Assembly: GCF_016584105.1 (NCBI RefSeq)
Contig: NZ_NRSM01000014.1
Span: 33,007 to 97,006 of the forward strand
Direction: 5' to 3'
DNA from: Ectothiorhodospira shaposhnikovii
GTDB lineage: Bacteria; Pseudomonadota; Gammaproteobacteria; Ectothiorhodospirales; Ectothiorhodospiraceae
DNA length: 64,000 bases
A program made the position numbers and the translations under genes. Every line of letters starts with the position of its first letter. The stretch's first letter is position 1. The notes below the pieces were generated by a model. That model did no database searches. It saw only the letters and a program-made list of their open reading frames with translations, and was not told the origin of the DNA. Positions 9,421 to 17,535 of this stretch are shown piece after piece.

Positions 9421-10246
9421 CGGCGCGTCTTGCCGCGCTCAGGTAGATGGGGGCAAACAGTTCCGCCTGCGCCAGCTCCACCAGATGGGCCTTGAGCAGC
9501 TCCAGCACCGCCAGGAAGGTGACCACCACCCCCCGTCGGCCCTCCTCCAGGGTGAACAGGGCCGCAAACGGCACCGGCCCTTGCCCCAGGGCCTCCAGTA
9601 CCCGGGACATGCGCTCGCGCACCGACAGGGGCTCCCGCTGGATCTGATGGTGGGTGAACATGTCCGCTCGCTGCAGCACCTCCCGCAGGGCCAGCAACAA
9701 CTCATCCAGCCCCACCTCCGGCAGTGGTCGCTCACCCGTGAGCGGCGGCGGCTCCAGGGTGGCCGGGAAGATATCCCGCTCCAGCCTGGGCAGGTCATCC
9801 AGGTCCTGCGCCGCCTGCCTGAACTGTTCGTATTCCTGCAGCCGCCGCACCAGTTCGGCCCGGGGATCGTCCTCGTCCTCCACCGCCGCGGACCGGGGTA
9901 GCAGCATGCGGGACTTGATCTCCGCCAGCATGGCCGCCATCACCAGATACTCCGCCGCCAGTTCCAGACGCATCTCCTGCATCAGCTCGATATACCCCAT
10001 GTACTGACGGGTGATCTCGGCGATAGGGATGTCCAGAATATCCAGGTTCTGGCGCTTGATCAGGTAAAGGAGCAGATCCAGCGGCCCCTCGAAGGTCTCC
10101 AGAAAGACCTCCAGGGCATCCGGCGGGATGTAGAGATCCCTGGGCACCAGGGTCAGCGGTTCTCCGCGGACGATGGCCAGCGGCGCCCCCCCGGCCCGCC
10201 CGGCACCGTCCGGCGCCGGTGACAGGGCCGCGGGTTCGGTGCTCAT
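9401..10246 (-). CDS. scpA: Segregation and condensation protein ScpA (kleisin)
   Basis: A 281-residue kleisin that bridges SMC heads. The typical N-terminal region FLETFEGPLDLLLYLIKRQNLDILDIPIAEITRQYMGY is seen from about residue 47, followed by AAEYLVMAAMLAEIKSRMLLP. A C-terminal winged helix ends the protein (FAALFTLEEGRRGVVVTFLAVLELLKA). The first 40 residues are a low-complexity Ala/Pro extension. The ATG overlaps the trpS stop (ATGA) and its own stop lies within the scpB start region, so trpS-scpA-scpB are probably one transcript. Confidence 0.95.
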   Translation of the reverse strand: MSTEPAALSPAPDGAGRAGGAPLAIVRGEPLTLVPRDLYIPPDALEVFLETFEGPLDLLLYLIKRQNLDILDIPIAEITRQYMGYIELMQEMRLELAAEYLVMAAMLAEIKSRMLLPRSAAVEDEDDPRAELVRRLQEYEQFRQAAQDLDDLPRLERDIFPATLEPPPLTGERPLPEVGLDELLLALREVLQRADMFTHHQIQREPLSVRERMSRVLEALGQGPVPFAALFTLEEGRRGVVVTFLAVLELLKAHLVELAQAELFAPIYLSAARRADVAHDT

Positions 10247-11460
10247 CGGTAGGCCAGTCCCATACTGCGCCGGACCTCGTCCAGGGTGTCCCGGGCGATG
10301 TCGCGGGCGGCCTCGCAGCCTTCCGCCACCACGGACCGGACCAGATTCGGATCGGACTCGTATTCCCGAGCACGGGCCTGCATGGGCCGCAGCTCATCAA
10401 GTACCCCATCCACCACCGGCTGCTTGCATTCCACACAGCCGATACCGGCGCTACGACAGCCCTCCTGCACCCACTGATGGACATCCTCGCCGGTGTAGAT
10501 CTGGTGCAGGGACCAGACCGGGCACTTGTCCGGATTGCCCGGATCGGTACGACGCACCCGGGCCGGGTCCGTGGGCATGGTGCGGATCTTCTTTTCCACC
10601 TCCGCCGGCTCATCCCGCAGGGAGACGGTGTTGCCGTAGGACTTGGACATCTTCTGGCCGTCCAGGCCCGGCATCTTGGAGGCCTTGGTGAGCATGGGGT
10701 GGGGTTCGGGCAGGATGATGCGGCCGCTGCCTTCCAGATAGCCGAACAGACGCTCCCGGTCCCCCAGAGAGATGTTCTGCTGGCTTTCCAGCAGGGCACG
10801 GGCCACATTCAGGGCCTCGTCCTCACCCTGTTCCTGGTAGCGGCGGCGCAGATCCCGGTACATGCGGGCGTTCTTCTTGCCCATCTTGTCGGCGGCCGCC
10901 TCGGCCTTTTCCTCGAATCCGGGTTCACGCCCGTAGAGATGATTGAAGCGGCGAGCCACCTCGCGGGTGATTTCCAGGTGGGCCACCTGGTCCTCGCCCA
11001 CCGGCACCAGCCCCGCCTTGTAGATGAGGATGTCCGCGCTCTGCAGCAGCGGGTAGCCCAAAAAGCCGTAGGTGGCCAGATCCCTTTCCTTGAGCCTCTC
11101 CTGCTGGTCCTTGTAGGTGGGCACCCGCTCCAGCCAGCCCAGGGGCGTGATCATGGACAGCAAAAGATGCAGCTCGGCATGTTCCGGCACCCGTGACTGG
11201 ATGAAGATGCGCGCCGAACCCGGGCTCACGCCCGCCGCCAGCCAGTCCACCACCATGTCCCATACGCTCTCGCCGAGGATGCCGGGATCTTCATAATGGG
11301 TGGTGAGGGCGTGCCAGTCGGCCACGAAGAACAGGCATTCATAGGAATGCTGCAATTCGACCCAGTTCTTGAGGACGCCGTGATAATGACCCAGATGCAG
11401 TCGGCCCGTCGGACGCATGCCGGACAGGACGCGCTGGTTTTGTGCAGGCAGGGAACTCAA
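10243..11460 (-). CDS. trpS: Tryptophanyl-tRNA synthetase
   Basis: A 405-residue class I aminoacyl-tRNA synthetase that charges tRNA-Trp. The HIGH-type signature is LHLGHYHG near residue 20 and the KMSKS loop is KMSKSYGN. A C-x2-C pair (GCVECKQ) lies near the C-terminus. The start is read as the TTG at 11460, because AAGGAG sits five bases upstream and the protein then begins (M)SSLPAQNQRVLSGMRPTGRL; the longer open frame upstream has no such support. It lies between the site-2 protease gene and scpA on the same strand. Confidence 0.94.
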   Translation of the reverse strand: MSSLPAQNQRVLSGMRPTGRLHLGHYHGVLKNWVELQHSYECLFFVADWHALTTHYEDPGILGESVWDMVVDWLAAGVSPGSARIFIQSRVPEHAELHLLLSMITPLGWLERVPTYKDQQERLKERDLATYGFLGYPLLQSADILIYKAGLVPVGEDQVAHLEITREVARRFNHLYGREPGFEEKAEAAADKMGKKNARMYRDLRRRYQEQGEDEALNVARALLESQQNISLGDRERLFGYLEGSGRIILPEPHPMLTKASKMPGLDGQKMSKSYGNTVSLRDEPAEVEKKIRTMPTDPARVRRTDPGNPDKCPVWSLHQIYTGEDVHQWVQEGCRSAGIGCVECKQPVVDGVLDELRPMQARAREYESDPNLVRSVVAEGCEAARDIARDTLDEVRRSMGLAYR

Positions 11461-11515
11461 GTGGACTCCTTGGGTGTGTACTCGATGGAATGAGAAAAGT
11501 GATGACTTAAGGTGG

Positions 11516-12196
11516 TTACATGCGCCAGGACGGCAGTGCAAACAGGGTCTGGATCAGACCCACGATGAACCCGAAGACAGGAAGGAGGATCGCCCACAGC
11601 ACGCCCGTGAGCAACAGACCCAGAACGATCACCAGGCCGTACGGCTCCAGACGCTCGTAGCGGGCGGCGATCCGGGCCGGCAGGAAACCGGCCACCACCC
11701 GCCCCCCATCCAGGGGTGGGATGGGCAGCAGATTCAGTACCATCAGCAGGATGTTGATGGTGATTCCCGCCATGCCCATGTAGATCAGGGGCACCGCCGC
11801 CCAGTCGAAGGTCCCCTGCAGCATCAGGCCGATCTTGATCATCAGCGCCCAGAACAGGGCCATGAGCAGGTTGGCGGTGGGACCGGCGGCAGCCACGATG
11901 GCCATGTCCCGCTGGGGATTGCGCAGATTCCGGGTATTCACCGGCACCGGCTTGGCCCAGCCGAATACGAAGGGGGGTGCCGGCGTCAGGGCGGTGAAAA
12001 TCAGAAGGCCGATGGGCACGGCGATGGTCCCCACCGGATCGATGTGCTTGATGGGGTTGGCGGTAAGACGACCCAGCATCTTGGCGGTGGGATCTCCCAG
12101 CTGCTTGGCCATCCAGCCGTGGGAAGCTTCATGCAGGGTGATGGCAAACAGCACCGGCAAGGCCCAGATGGCGATGATCTGCAGAATGCCTTCCAT
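11516..12196 (-). CDS. Site-2 protease family membrane metalloprotease
   Basis: A 226-residue polytopic protein of the M50 family. The zinc-binding motif HEASHG (HExxH) lies in the first membrane segment near residue 20, and the second motif LLPIPPLDGGRV supplies the conserved Asp near residue 160. Five to six hydrophobic segments are visible. Family members cut proteins within the membrane; this compact class without a PDZ domain has no known substrate. The ATG giving MEGILQIIAIWALPVLFAIT is used, since the sequence upstream overlaps the neighbouring gene and is not family-like. It lies in a conserved gammaproteobacterial run between the YciO gene and trpS. Confidence 0.9.
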   Translation of the reverse strand: MEGILQIIAIWALPVLFAITLHEASHGWMAKQLGDPTAKMLGRLTANPIKHIDPVGTIAVPIGLLIFTALTPAPPFVFGWAKPVPVNTRNLRNPQRDMAIVAAAGPTANLLMALFWALMIKIGLMLQGTFDWAAVPLIYMGMAGITINILLMVLNLLPIPPLDGGRVVAGFLPARIAARYERLEPYGLVIVLGLLLTGVLWAILLPVFGFIVGLIQTLFALPSWRM

Positions 12197-12224
12197 CAGC
12201 CCGTCCTCCGCACCTGAACCGGCG

Positions 12225-12851
12225 TCACTCCTCCACCCCTTGGGGTACTTCACCCTTGCCCCGACGCACAAGCCGGGGGACATCGCTTTCCATATCGATC
12301 ACGGTGGTGGGTTCCAGGCCGCAGGGACCGCCATCGATGATCAGGTCCACCTGACTGCCCAGGCGATCCTGGATGTCATAGATATCGGTCAACGGCAGAT
12401 CATCACCGGGCATCTCCAGACTGCTGCTCATGAGTGGCTGGCCCAGGGACTTGAGCATGGCCTGGGTGATGGGATGGTCCGGCACCCGCAGGCCGACGCT
12501 CTTGCGCTTGGGGTGCTGCAGACGCCGGGGCACCTCATGGGTGGCCTTGAGCAGGAAGGCGTAGGGACCGGGGGTGAGGCTCTTGAGCAGGCGGTAGGAA
12601 GTGTTGCCCACTTTGGCATAGGTGGCGATCTCGGACAGGTCGCGACACACCAGGGTGAGGTGGTACTGCTCGTCCAGCTGGCGGATGCGGCGAATGCGTT
12701 CCATGCCGGACTTGTTGCCGATGGCGCAGCCCAGGGCGTAGCAGGAGTCCGTGGGGTAGACGATGACCCCGCCGTCCTGCACCACCTCCGCCACCTGCTG
12801 GATCAGGCGGGGCTGAGGGTCCACCGGATGGATCTCGATCACACGGCTCAT
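12225..12851 (-). CDS. L-threonylcarbamoyladenylate synthase family protein (YciO-like)
   Basis: A 208-residue Sua5/YrdC/YciO-fold protein. It shows GGVIVYPTDSCYALGCAIGNK and LTLVCRDLSEIATYAKVGN in the N-terminal half and LGQPLMSSSLEMPGDD in the C-terminal half. TsaC/Sua5 members make threonylcarbamoyl-AMP for tRNA t6A; YciO is a paralogue whose role is less clear, and the location beside trpS-scpA-scpB fits the YciO branch. It is the first gene of the leftward set, with an intergenic region of about 250 bases upstream. Confidence 0.9.
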   Translation of the reverse strand: MSRVIEIHPVDPQPRLIQQVAEVVQDGGVIVYPTDSCYALGCAIGNKSGMERIRRIRQLDEQYHLTLVCRDLSEIATYAKVGNTSYRLLKSLTPGPYAFLLKATHEVPRRLQHPKRKSVGLRVPDHPITQAMLKSLGQPLMSSSLEMPGDDLPLTDIYDIQDRLGSQVDLIIDGGPCGLEPTTVIDMESDVPRLVRRGKGEVPQGVEE

Positions 12852-13103
12852 GGCAGTTCCCGGTTATTCGGTATCAGGAGGGTGATTTTATCAGACCTGC
12901 GGGCTTGTGCCCGAATCATCTTGGAAGTTCTGAAACAGCCGCCCTTTGCTGCCCCTCCTCACCACCGCTATCCCCTCTCACCGCCCACCGTCATTCCCGC
13001 TAAAGCAACACCACAACCGAATTTGGTGACCCAGACGCTGTGCCGTCCCCCCTGCCATGCGCTACCCTAAGCGCCATTACCCATCAACCAGGGAGTCCCA
13101 TTG

Positions 13104-13403
13104 ATGCTCTACGCCATCATCAGCCAGGATGTGGAAGACAGCCTGGACAAGCGCCGCGGCGCCCGCCCCGCCCACCTGGAACGCCTGCAGGCCCTGCAGG
13201 ATGCGGGACGCCTGGTGCTGGCCGGGCCACACCCGGCCCTGGATACGGAAGACCCCGGCCCGGCCGGATTCACCGGCAGCCTGGTGGTTGCCGAGTTCGA
13301 TTCCCTGGATGCCGCCAAGGCCTGGGCCGATACGGATCCCTATGTGGCGGCCGGCGTCTACGCCCAGGTGATCGTCAAACCGTTCAAGCAAGTGTTCCCC
13401 TGA
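13104..13403 (+). CDS. yciI: YciI-like protein
   Basis: A 99-residue dimeric alpha-beta-barrel (YCII superfamily) protein. It opens [20 protein letters not shown], contains [20 protein letters not shown] and ends with the typical [20 protein letters not shown]. The family has a conserved His-Asp pair (His of PAHLE, Asp of TDPY), both present; the function of YciI is not established. A GGGAG ribosome-binding site precedes overlapping TTG (13101) and ATG (13104) starts. The lipoprotein isomerase gene follows 46 bases downstream, probably in the same transcript. Confidence 0.9.
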   Translation: MLYAIISQDVEDSLDKRRGARPAHLERLQALQDAGRLVLAGPHPALDTEDPGPAGFTGSLVVAEFDSLDAAKAWADTDPYVAAGVYAQVIVKPFKQVFP

Positions 13404-13449
13404 TCCCCTGCCTCGAAACCCGATCATTTCAACAAGGACTTCACGCCCG

Positions 13450-14283
13450 ATGCACCCTTTCAAGCTGATCCCCCTGGCGGCCGCCCTTTCCTTCACGATG
13501 CTCGCCTGCTCCAGCGAACCTCAGTCAGAAGTGGACGCCGGACGTGGCGAACCGGTAGCCATGGTCAATGACACTCCCATCCATGACAGTGACCTGGCAG
13601 ATTTCATGTCCCTGAGCCGCATGTCCGGCCATCATGGCGGCATGCAACCCCCGGAAATGGCCCTGAATGAACTGATCAACATGGAGTTGCTGCGACAGGC
13701 GGCGGTAAAGGCCGGCCTGGACAGGGAGCCCGAGGTCATGCGCCAGATGGAACGCATGCGGACCAATCTGCTGATCAACGCCCAGGTGGAACGGTATCTG
13801 CAGAACCTGCGCTTCACCGAGGCGGATCTGCGCGCCGAATATGACCGTCAGGTGGAGGACATGGACATCCGTGAGTTCAGGGCGCGCCACATCCTGGTGT
13901 CTACGGAAGAAGAAGCCGTCGCCCTGATCCAGCGCATCGAGGCAGGGGAAGAGTTTGCGGCCCTGGCCCGGGAGCATTCGGGGGACGGTTCCGCCGCTGC
14001 CGGCGGAGACCTGGGCTGGTTCAGCCAGGACATGATGGTTCCGGATTTCTCTGATGCGGTTCTGGCCCTGGAAGATGGTCAGTTCACCCATGAACCGGTG
14101 GAAACGGAATTCGGCTGGCACGTCATCCTGCGGGAAGGCTCCCGGGAAAACGAGCCACCGGCCTTTGAAGACGTGCAGGATCAGCTGGAACAGATCCTGA
14201 CCCGCAAGTCATTGCAGGATTACGTGGACGGTCTGTGGCAGGATGCCCAGGTGAAGGTGTTCGAGGAACGACTGATGCGCTAA
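13450..14283 (+). CDS. Parvulin-type peptidyl-prolyl isomerase lipoprotein
   Basis: A 277-residue exported protein. The N-terminus is a signal peptide ending FTMLACSS, which gives a plausible lipoprotein Cys near residue 20. A SurA_N/PpiC-like helical region follows (ELINMELLRQAAVKAGLDRE), then a parvulin domain with RARHILVSTEEEA, FAALAREHSGDGSAAAGGDLGWF and FGWHVILREG. It probably assists folding of envelope proteins from the inner or outer membrane. The codon use and GC match the neighbours. Confidence 0.9.
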   Translation: MHPFKLIPLAAALSFTMLACSSEPQSEVDAGRGEPVAMVNDTPIHDSDLADFMSLSRMSGHHGGMQPPEMALNELINMELLRQAAVKAGLDREPEVMRQMERMRTNLLINAQVERYLQNLRFTEADLRAEYDRQVEDMDIREFRARHILVSTEEEAVALIQRIEAGEEFAALAREHSGDGSAAAGGDLGWFSQDMMVPDFSDAVLALEDGQFTHEPVETEFGWHVILREGSRENEPPAFEDVQDQLEQILTRKSLQDYVDGLWQDAQVKVFEERLMR

Positions 14284-14319
14284 CCCTCACCCATCCCGAT
14301 GGCGATGCACCCTCTCCAG

Positions 14320-15105
14320 TCAGGCCTGCGCGGAGAGATGGATATCAAAGCGGGTGCTGCTTCCCGGCAGGCTATGGCTGGGCGCCCGTCCTCCCAGGTG
14401 CTCGCCCCGCGACGGTCGCTTGACCACCACCCGCTCCCGGGCCGCCCCCAGGGCGGCCTCCAGCAGCGCGGCGGCGTCCCCGTCATCCCCTACCAGGGTT
14501 CGAAACACCCGCATCTCCTTTTTGACCAGGGCCTGCTTGTCCCGATGGGGGTACATGGGGTCCAGACAGACCACGTCGGTCCGATGCCTGCTCAGCCATT
14601 GAACGGCATCCCCGGGAATCAGGGTCATGCGTTCGACGATCGGTGCCAGCGCGGCCACGCCGGCGGCACGGGCCAGACCATCGGCCAGGAGAGCGGCGAT
14701 GACGGGGTGACGTTCCAGCAGGATGACCCGACAGCCCAGGCCGGCCAGGATGAAGGCATCCCGGCCCAGGCCGGCGGTGGCATCCACCACCTCGGGACGA
14801 TGTCCCTTCTTGAGTCCGGCGGCACGGGCCAGCGGCTCGTTACGGGGGCTGGACTGGCGACCGCGATACCCCAGGCGCCCACCGGCAAAATCCACATAGA
14901 CCGGTCCCGGCGCACCCGGTCCGGTCTGGCGCAATTCCAGGCGTTCAGGGGTGACCACCAGGACCTGCGTGTCCTGGTGGTGCTCCGATTCCCTCAGGGG
15001 CAAGCCCAACTGCCGGGCCAGGTGTTCGGCCCGCTCCCGGGTGTCCGGGGTGTCGTGGGCGATGGAAAGACCGTTCACAGAATCCGCCCCGTCCGCCAAA
15101 GTCAA
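14320..15105 (-). CDS. rsmJ: 16S rRNA (guanine1516-N2)-methyltransferase RsmJ
   Basis: A 261-residue SAM-dependent methyltransferase that modifies G1516 of 16S rRNA. The SAM-binding motif is VVDATAGLGRDAFILAGLGC near residue 107, and the catalytic motif is VCLDPMYPHRDK, both diagnostic for the YhiQ/RsmJ family. The first codons overlap the stop of the upstream Rieske-like gene (ATGA at 15102-15105), so the two are translationally coupled. It converges on the isomerase gene with about 36 bases between stops and no obvious terminator. Confidence 0.94.
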   Translation of the reverse strand: MTLADGADSVNGLSIAHDTPDTRERAEHLARQLGLPLRESEHHQDTQVLVVTPERLELRQTGPGAPGPVYVDFAGGRLGYRGRQSSPRNEPLARAAGLKKGHRPEVVDATAGLGRDAFILAGLGCRVILLERHPVIAALLADGLARAAGVAALAPIVERMTLIPGDAVQWLSRHRTDVVCLDPMYPHRDKQALVKKEMRVFRTLVGDDGDAAALLEAALGAARERVVVKRPSRGEHLGGRAPSHSLPGSSTRFDIHLSAQA

Positions 15106-15695
15106 AAGCCTTCCTCTGCAGTCATTTCAGGTGCTTCGCCCAGGATCACCCGGCCGTCCGGGTGCAGTCGATAATCCGGCACTTCCAGGTTGCGCCGGGC
15201 AGTCTGGCCGTCATGGACCCGCCCGGCGAAGTCGTAACGCCCTCCCCTGCAGCGGTCGACGAAACCACCTCCCCATCCCTGCTCCGCCGCTGTCTCCGGC
15301 GGCACACCATCCAGACGGCAACCCAGATCCGTGCCGATGGCAAAGGCCACGAAAACGTCCGGCGCCGCGGAACGGTGGGCGTTGCGATAGGCACGGGGCT
15401 GCTGACTGAACCGGGAACCCGGATCATAAAGACCTTCAGCAAACGCCGCATCCGCCGCCGCCATGGCCTCGCTGCGACGAAGCACCACCACCGGGCGCCC
15501 GCTCCATTCCACCTCCAGCATCTCACCCGGTGCCAGCGACGTGATGTCAACGGACTTGGTCAGGACATGACGGGTGCGCGGCTCGCTTAAAAAACCGGAG
15601 ATCATGGCAGAGAACAACGCCAGTATCCCCAGCAGGGCCATGACCTTGAGAATGACCCGGTAGTAGACGCGAACATCCGATTCTTCAGTGGTCAT
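15102..15695 (-). CDS. Degenerate Rieske-fold membrane protein lacking cluster ligands
   Basis: A 197-residue protein with one N-terminal membrane span (residues 14-34), then TSLAPGEMLEVEWSGRPVVVLRRS, which matches the region after the anchor in ubiquinol-cytochrome c reductase Rieske subunits. The C-terminal GGRYDFAGRVHDGQTARRNL and VPDYRLHPDGRVILGE match the end of the Rieske domain. The two cluster-binding boxes read GTDLGC (121-126) and DRCR (147-150) where Rieske proteins have CTHLGC and CPCH. All four ligands are gone, but the two disulfide cysteines (126 and 149) remain. It therefore probably cannot hold a 2Fe-2S cluster. Its function is unknown; coupling to rsmJ gives no clear hint. 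Confidence 0.75.
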   Translation of the reverse strand: MTTEESDVRVYYRVILKVMALLGILALFSAMISGFLSEPRTRHVLTKSVDITSLAPGEMLEVEWSGRPVVVLRRSEAMAAADAAFAEGLYDPGSRFSQQPRAYRNAHRSAAPDVFVAFAIGTDLGCRLDGVPPETAAEQGWGGGFVDRCRGGRYDFAGRVHDGQTARRNLEVPDYRLHPDGRVILGEAPEMTAEEGF

Positions 15696-15748
15696 GAACG
15701 ATCCATCCGGGAATAATGGGGAATCTCACAATCATCCGGAAACATGCA

Positions 15749-16078
15749 ATGAACGCCCCTTCCAGACAAGCCTATGTCGGCATCCACAACGACCTTCACG
15801 GCGGCATGACACCCATCGGCGGCATCATCAAGGATGCCTGGGTGTTCGGCCTGATCCCCGAAACGGAAACCTGCCAGGGATGGACGCCGGCCCGGATCCA
15901 GATGCTTCATGACGAGGTGGCCGCCGCCTGGGATCAACACGGTCTGCTGGTCAGCCGCCTGCCGCCGGACCTGCGGGAACGGCATACCCGCATCCATGAC
16001 GAGGCCATTGCCCGCGCCAAGGCCCAGGGCTGGGTTCCCGGCATGGATGTGGACGGCAGCATGGAACAGCAGCTTTAG
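15749..16078 (+). CDS. Conserved hypothetical protein
   Basis: A 109-residue soluble protein beginning [20 protein letters not shown]. No signal peptide or membrane span is present. It is rich in charged residues, with [22 protein letters not shown] in the middle and [22 protein letters not shown] near the end. I recall similar short proteins in related sulfur bacteria but know of no function. It is divergent from the Rieske-like gene and its last four bases overlap the convergent yajQ gene. Confidence 0.7.
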   Translation: MNAPSRQAYVGIHNDLHGGMTPIGGIIKDAWVFGLIPETETCQGWTPARIQMLHDEVAAAWDQHGLLVSRLPPDLRERHTRIHDEAIARAKAQGWVPGMDVDGSMEQQL

Positions 16079-16557
16079 TCCCTGAAATTGTTGTACTGCA
16101 GGGGCAGATCCAGTTCGGCCTTGCGCAACAGGGCAATGGCCTCCTGCAGATCATCCCGCTTCTTGCCGGTGATGCGGACCTTGTCACCCTGGATCGAGGC
16201 CTGCACCTTGAGCTTGCTGTCCTTGACCAGACGGATGATCTTCCTGGCCAGATCCTGGTCGATGCCCTGCCGGATGGTGACCACGCGGCGAGCCTTGCCG
16301 CCCCCCTCTTCCAGCTTGCCGGACTCCAGGCAACCCACGTCGATGCCCCGCTTGGCCAGCTTCTGGGTAAGGATGTCCATCACCTGGTCCACCTGGAATT
16401 CGGAAGCGCCAAACAGGGTGAGTTCGGCCTCGCTCTGCTCCACATCGGCGGGGCTGCCCTTGAAGTCGTAGCGGTTCTCCACTTCGCGCTTGGTCTGGTC
16501 GACGGCGTTGCGCAGTTCCTGCATGTCCACTTCGGACACCACGTCGAATGAAGGCAT
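16075..16557 (-). CDS. yajQ: YajQ family nucleotide-binding protein
   Basis: A 160-residue protein with two ferredoxin-like repeats. It begins [20 protein letters not shown], followed by [10 protein letters not shown], and ends [14 protein letters not shown], all standard for YajQ (DUF520). Some members bind cyclic di-GMP and act as regulators (for example Xanthomonas XC_3703); others bind nucleic acid or nucleotides. It is transcribed leftwards, divergent from cyaY with a repeat-bearing spacer between. Confidence 0.95.
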   Translation of the reverse strand: MPSFDVVSEVDMQELRNAVDQTKREVENRYDFKGSPADVEQSEAELTLFGASEFQVDQVMDILTQKLAKRGIDVGCLESGKLEEGGGKARRVVTIRQGIDQDLARKIIRLVKDSKLKVQASIQGDKVRITGKKRDDLQEAIALLRKAELDLPLQYNNFRD

Positions 16558-16632
16558 GATCTTCTCCGTATTGCTGAATCAGCGCGCAAGTCTATCAAAA
16601 TGCGCGCAGGACGCCTGCATCGGGATCAGGCT

Positions 16633-16713
16633 CACAGGCACGAAGGGAGCATCATTACCGTCATTCCCGCGAAAGCGGGAATCCAATCAGGACCACGGGC
16701 GCGAAGGGAGCAT
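16633..16713. repeat. REP-like hairpin flanked by 20-base imperfect direct repeats
   Basis: In the yajQ-cyaY spacer, ATTCCCGC (16663-16670) and GCGGGAAT (16675-16682) form a perfect 8-bp stem with a GAAA loop. Imperfect direct repeats flank it: 16633-16652 and 16694-16713 match at 18 of 20 bases, both ending CGAAGGGAGCAT. Related stems occur at 33924-33987 and half of one at 12991-13000, so this is a dispersed palindromic repeat of the genome. Confidence 0.8.
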
Positions 16714-16800
16714 GCCCTGCCCGGCGGTTCCGGAGGATTTGCTATTGGCCCGACAATCCAATACCGTCCGGGCTTTCCATCTCTTCCGAGGAATCTTGCC

Positions 16801-17130
16801 ATGAACCCAGTCTCCTTTGCCGTGCAGGCGGAACAGGCCCTGGAGTCCCTGATGGAGCGCATGAGTGAAGTGGACGCGCTGGCGGATCTGGACATGGATC
16901 TGGTGGACGGGGTACTGAAGATGGAGTTTAATGACGGCAGCAAGCTGATCATCAACCGGCAGGAGCCGGTGCGCCAGCTATGGCTGGCCTCACCGGAAGG
17001 CCCGGCCCATTTCAACCAGGACACCGGCGGTACAGGCTGGGTGAATGACCGCACCGGAGAAGGGCTGCTGGACACCCTGAACCGGGTCCTGAGCCAAAAG
17101 CTCGGCGAGGCGATCAGGATTCCGGACTAG
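16801..17130 (+). CDS. cyaY: Frataxin homologue CyaY
   Basis: A 109-residue iron-binding frataxin-fold protein that regulates iron supply in Fe-S cluster assembly. The acidic first helix (EQALESLMERMSEVDALADLDMD) and the strand-rich core (LKMEFNDGSKLIINRQEPVRQLWLASPEGPAHF) are typical. The ATG at 16801 is used because the sequence upstream is repeat DNA. Its C-terminal coding region overlaps the convergent gene at 17114 by 17 bases. Confidence 0.93.
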   Translation: MNPVSFAVQAEQALESLMERMSEVDALADLDMDLVDGVLKMEFNDGSKLIINRQEPVRQLWLASPEGPAHFNQDTGGTGWVNDRTGEGLLDTLNRVLSQKLGEAIRIPD

Positions 17131-17482
17131 AGGGCGTCTCTTCCTGCTTTTTCAGCAGAGACTCCAGCTGCCCCACCACCACGGCGGGCTTGTGATCTTC
17201 CAGCATCCTGTCCACCAGCAGCAGCATGGGATGATAACGGGGCTGCATGGTGTACTGGATGCGGGCCATGTTCAGGGACAGACGCCGGAACTGGCGGAAG
17301 AACAGATAGGACAGGGTGGCCACGATCAGTGCCGTCCAGGTGGCACCCTGGAACCAGACCCAGGCGGCCGCCCCGTAGCCGATGAAACTGACGATGAACA
17401 GCAGGGTGGCAAAGCGATGGATCGTGGCCACGAAGGCGGCGAAATCTTCTTGGTGAGCGACGAATTCTTCCTTGGAGATCAT
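17114..17482 (-). CDS. Hypothetical membrane protein, two spans
   Basis: A 122-residue protein with two adjacent hydrophobic segments, about residues 22-42 (FATLLFIVSFIGYGAAAWVW) and 46-63, followed by a basic stretch FFRQFRRLSLNMARIQYTM and a soluble helical C-terminus. I do not recognise a family. It lies downstream of mpl on the same strand with about 50 bases between, so may be co-transcribed. A start at MISKEEF is preceded by AAGGA. Confidence 0.7.
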   Translation of the reverse strand: MISKEEFVAHQEDFAAFVATIHRFATLLFIVSFIGYGAAAWVWFQGATWTALIVATLSYLFFRQFRRLSLNMARIQYTMQPRYHPMLLLVDRMLEDHKPAVVVGQLESLLKKQEETPSSPES

Positions 17483-17535
17483 GAATCACGGATTCCGGTT
17501 GGGTTGGCGGCGATAGTGTAACAACGGAAACAGGG

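Noticed and set aside
12991..13010. TCATTCCCGC before yciI resembling one arm of the REP-like stem.
   Set aside because: The second arm is missing (TAAAGCAACA follows), so it is at most a remnant and not annotated as a repeat.
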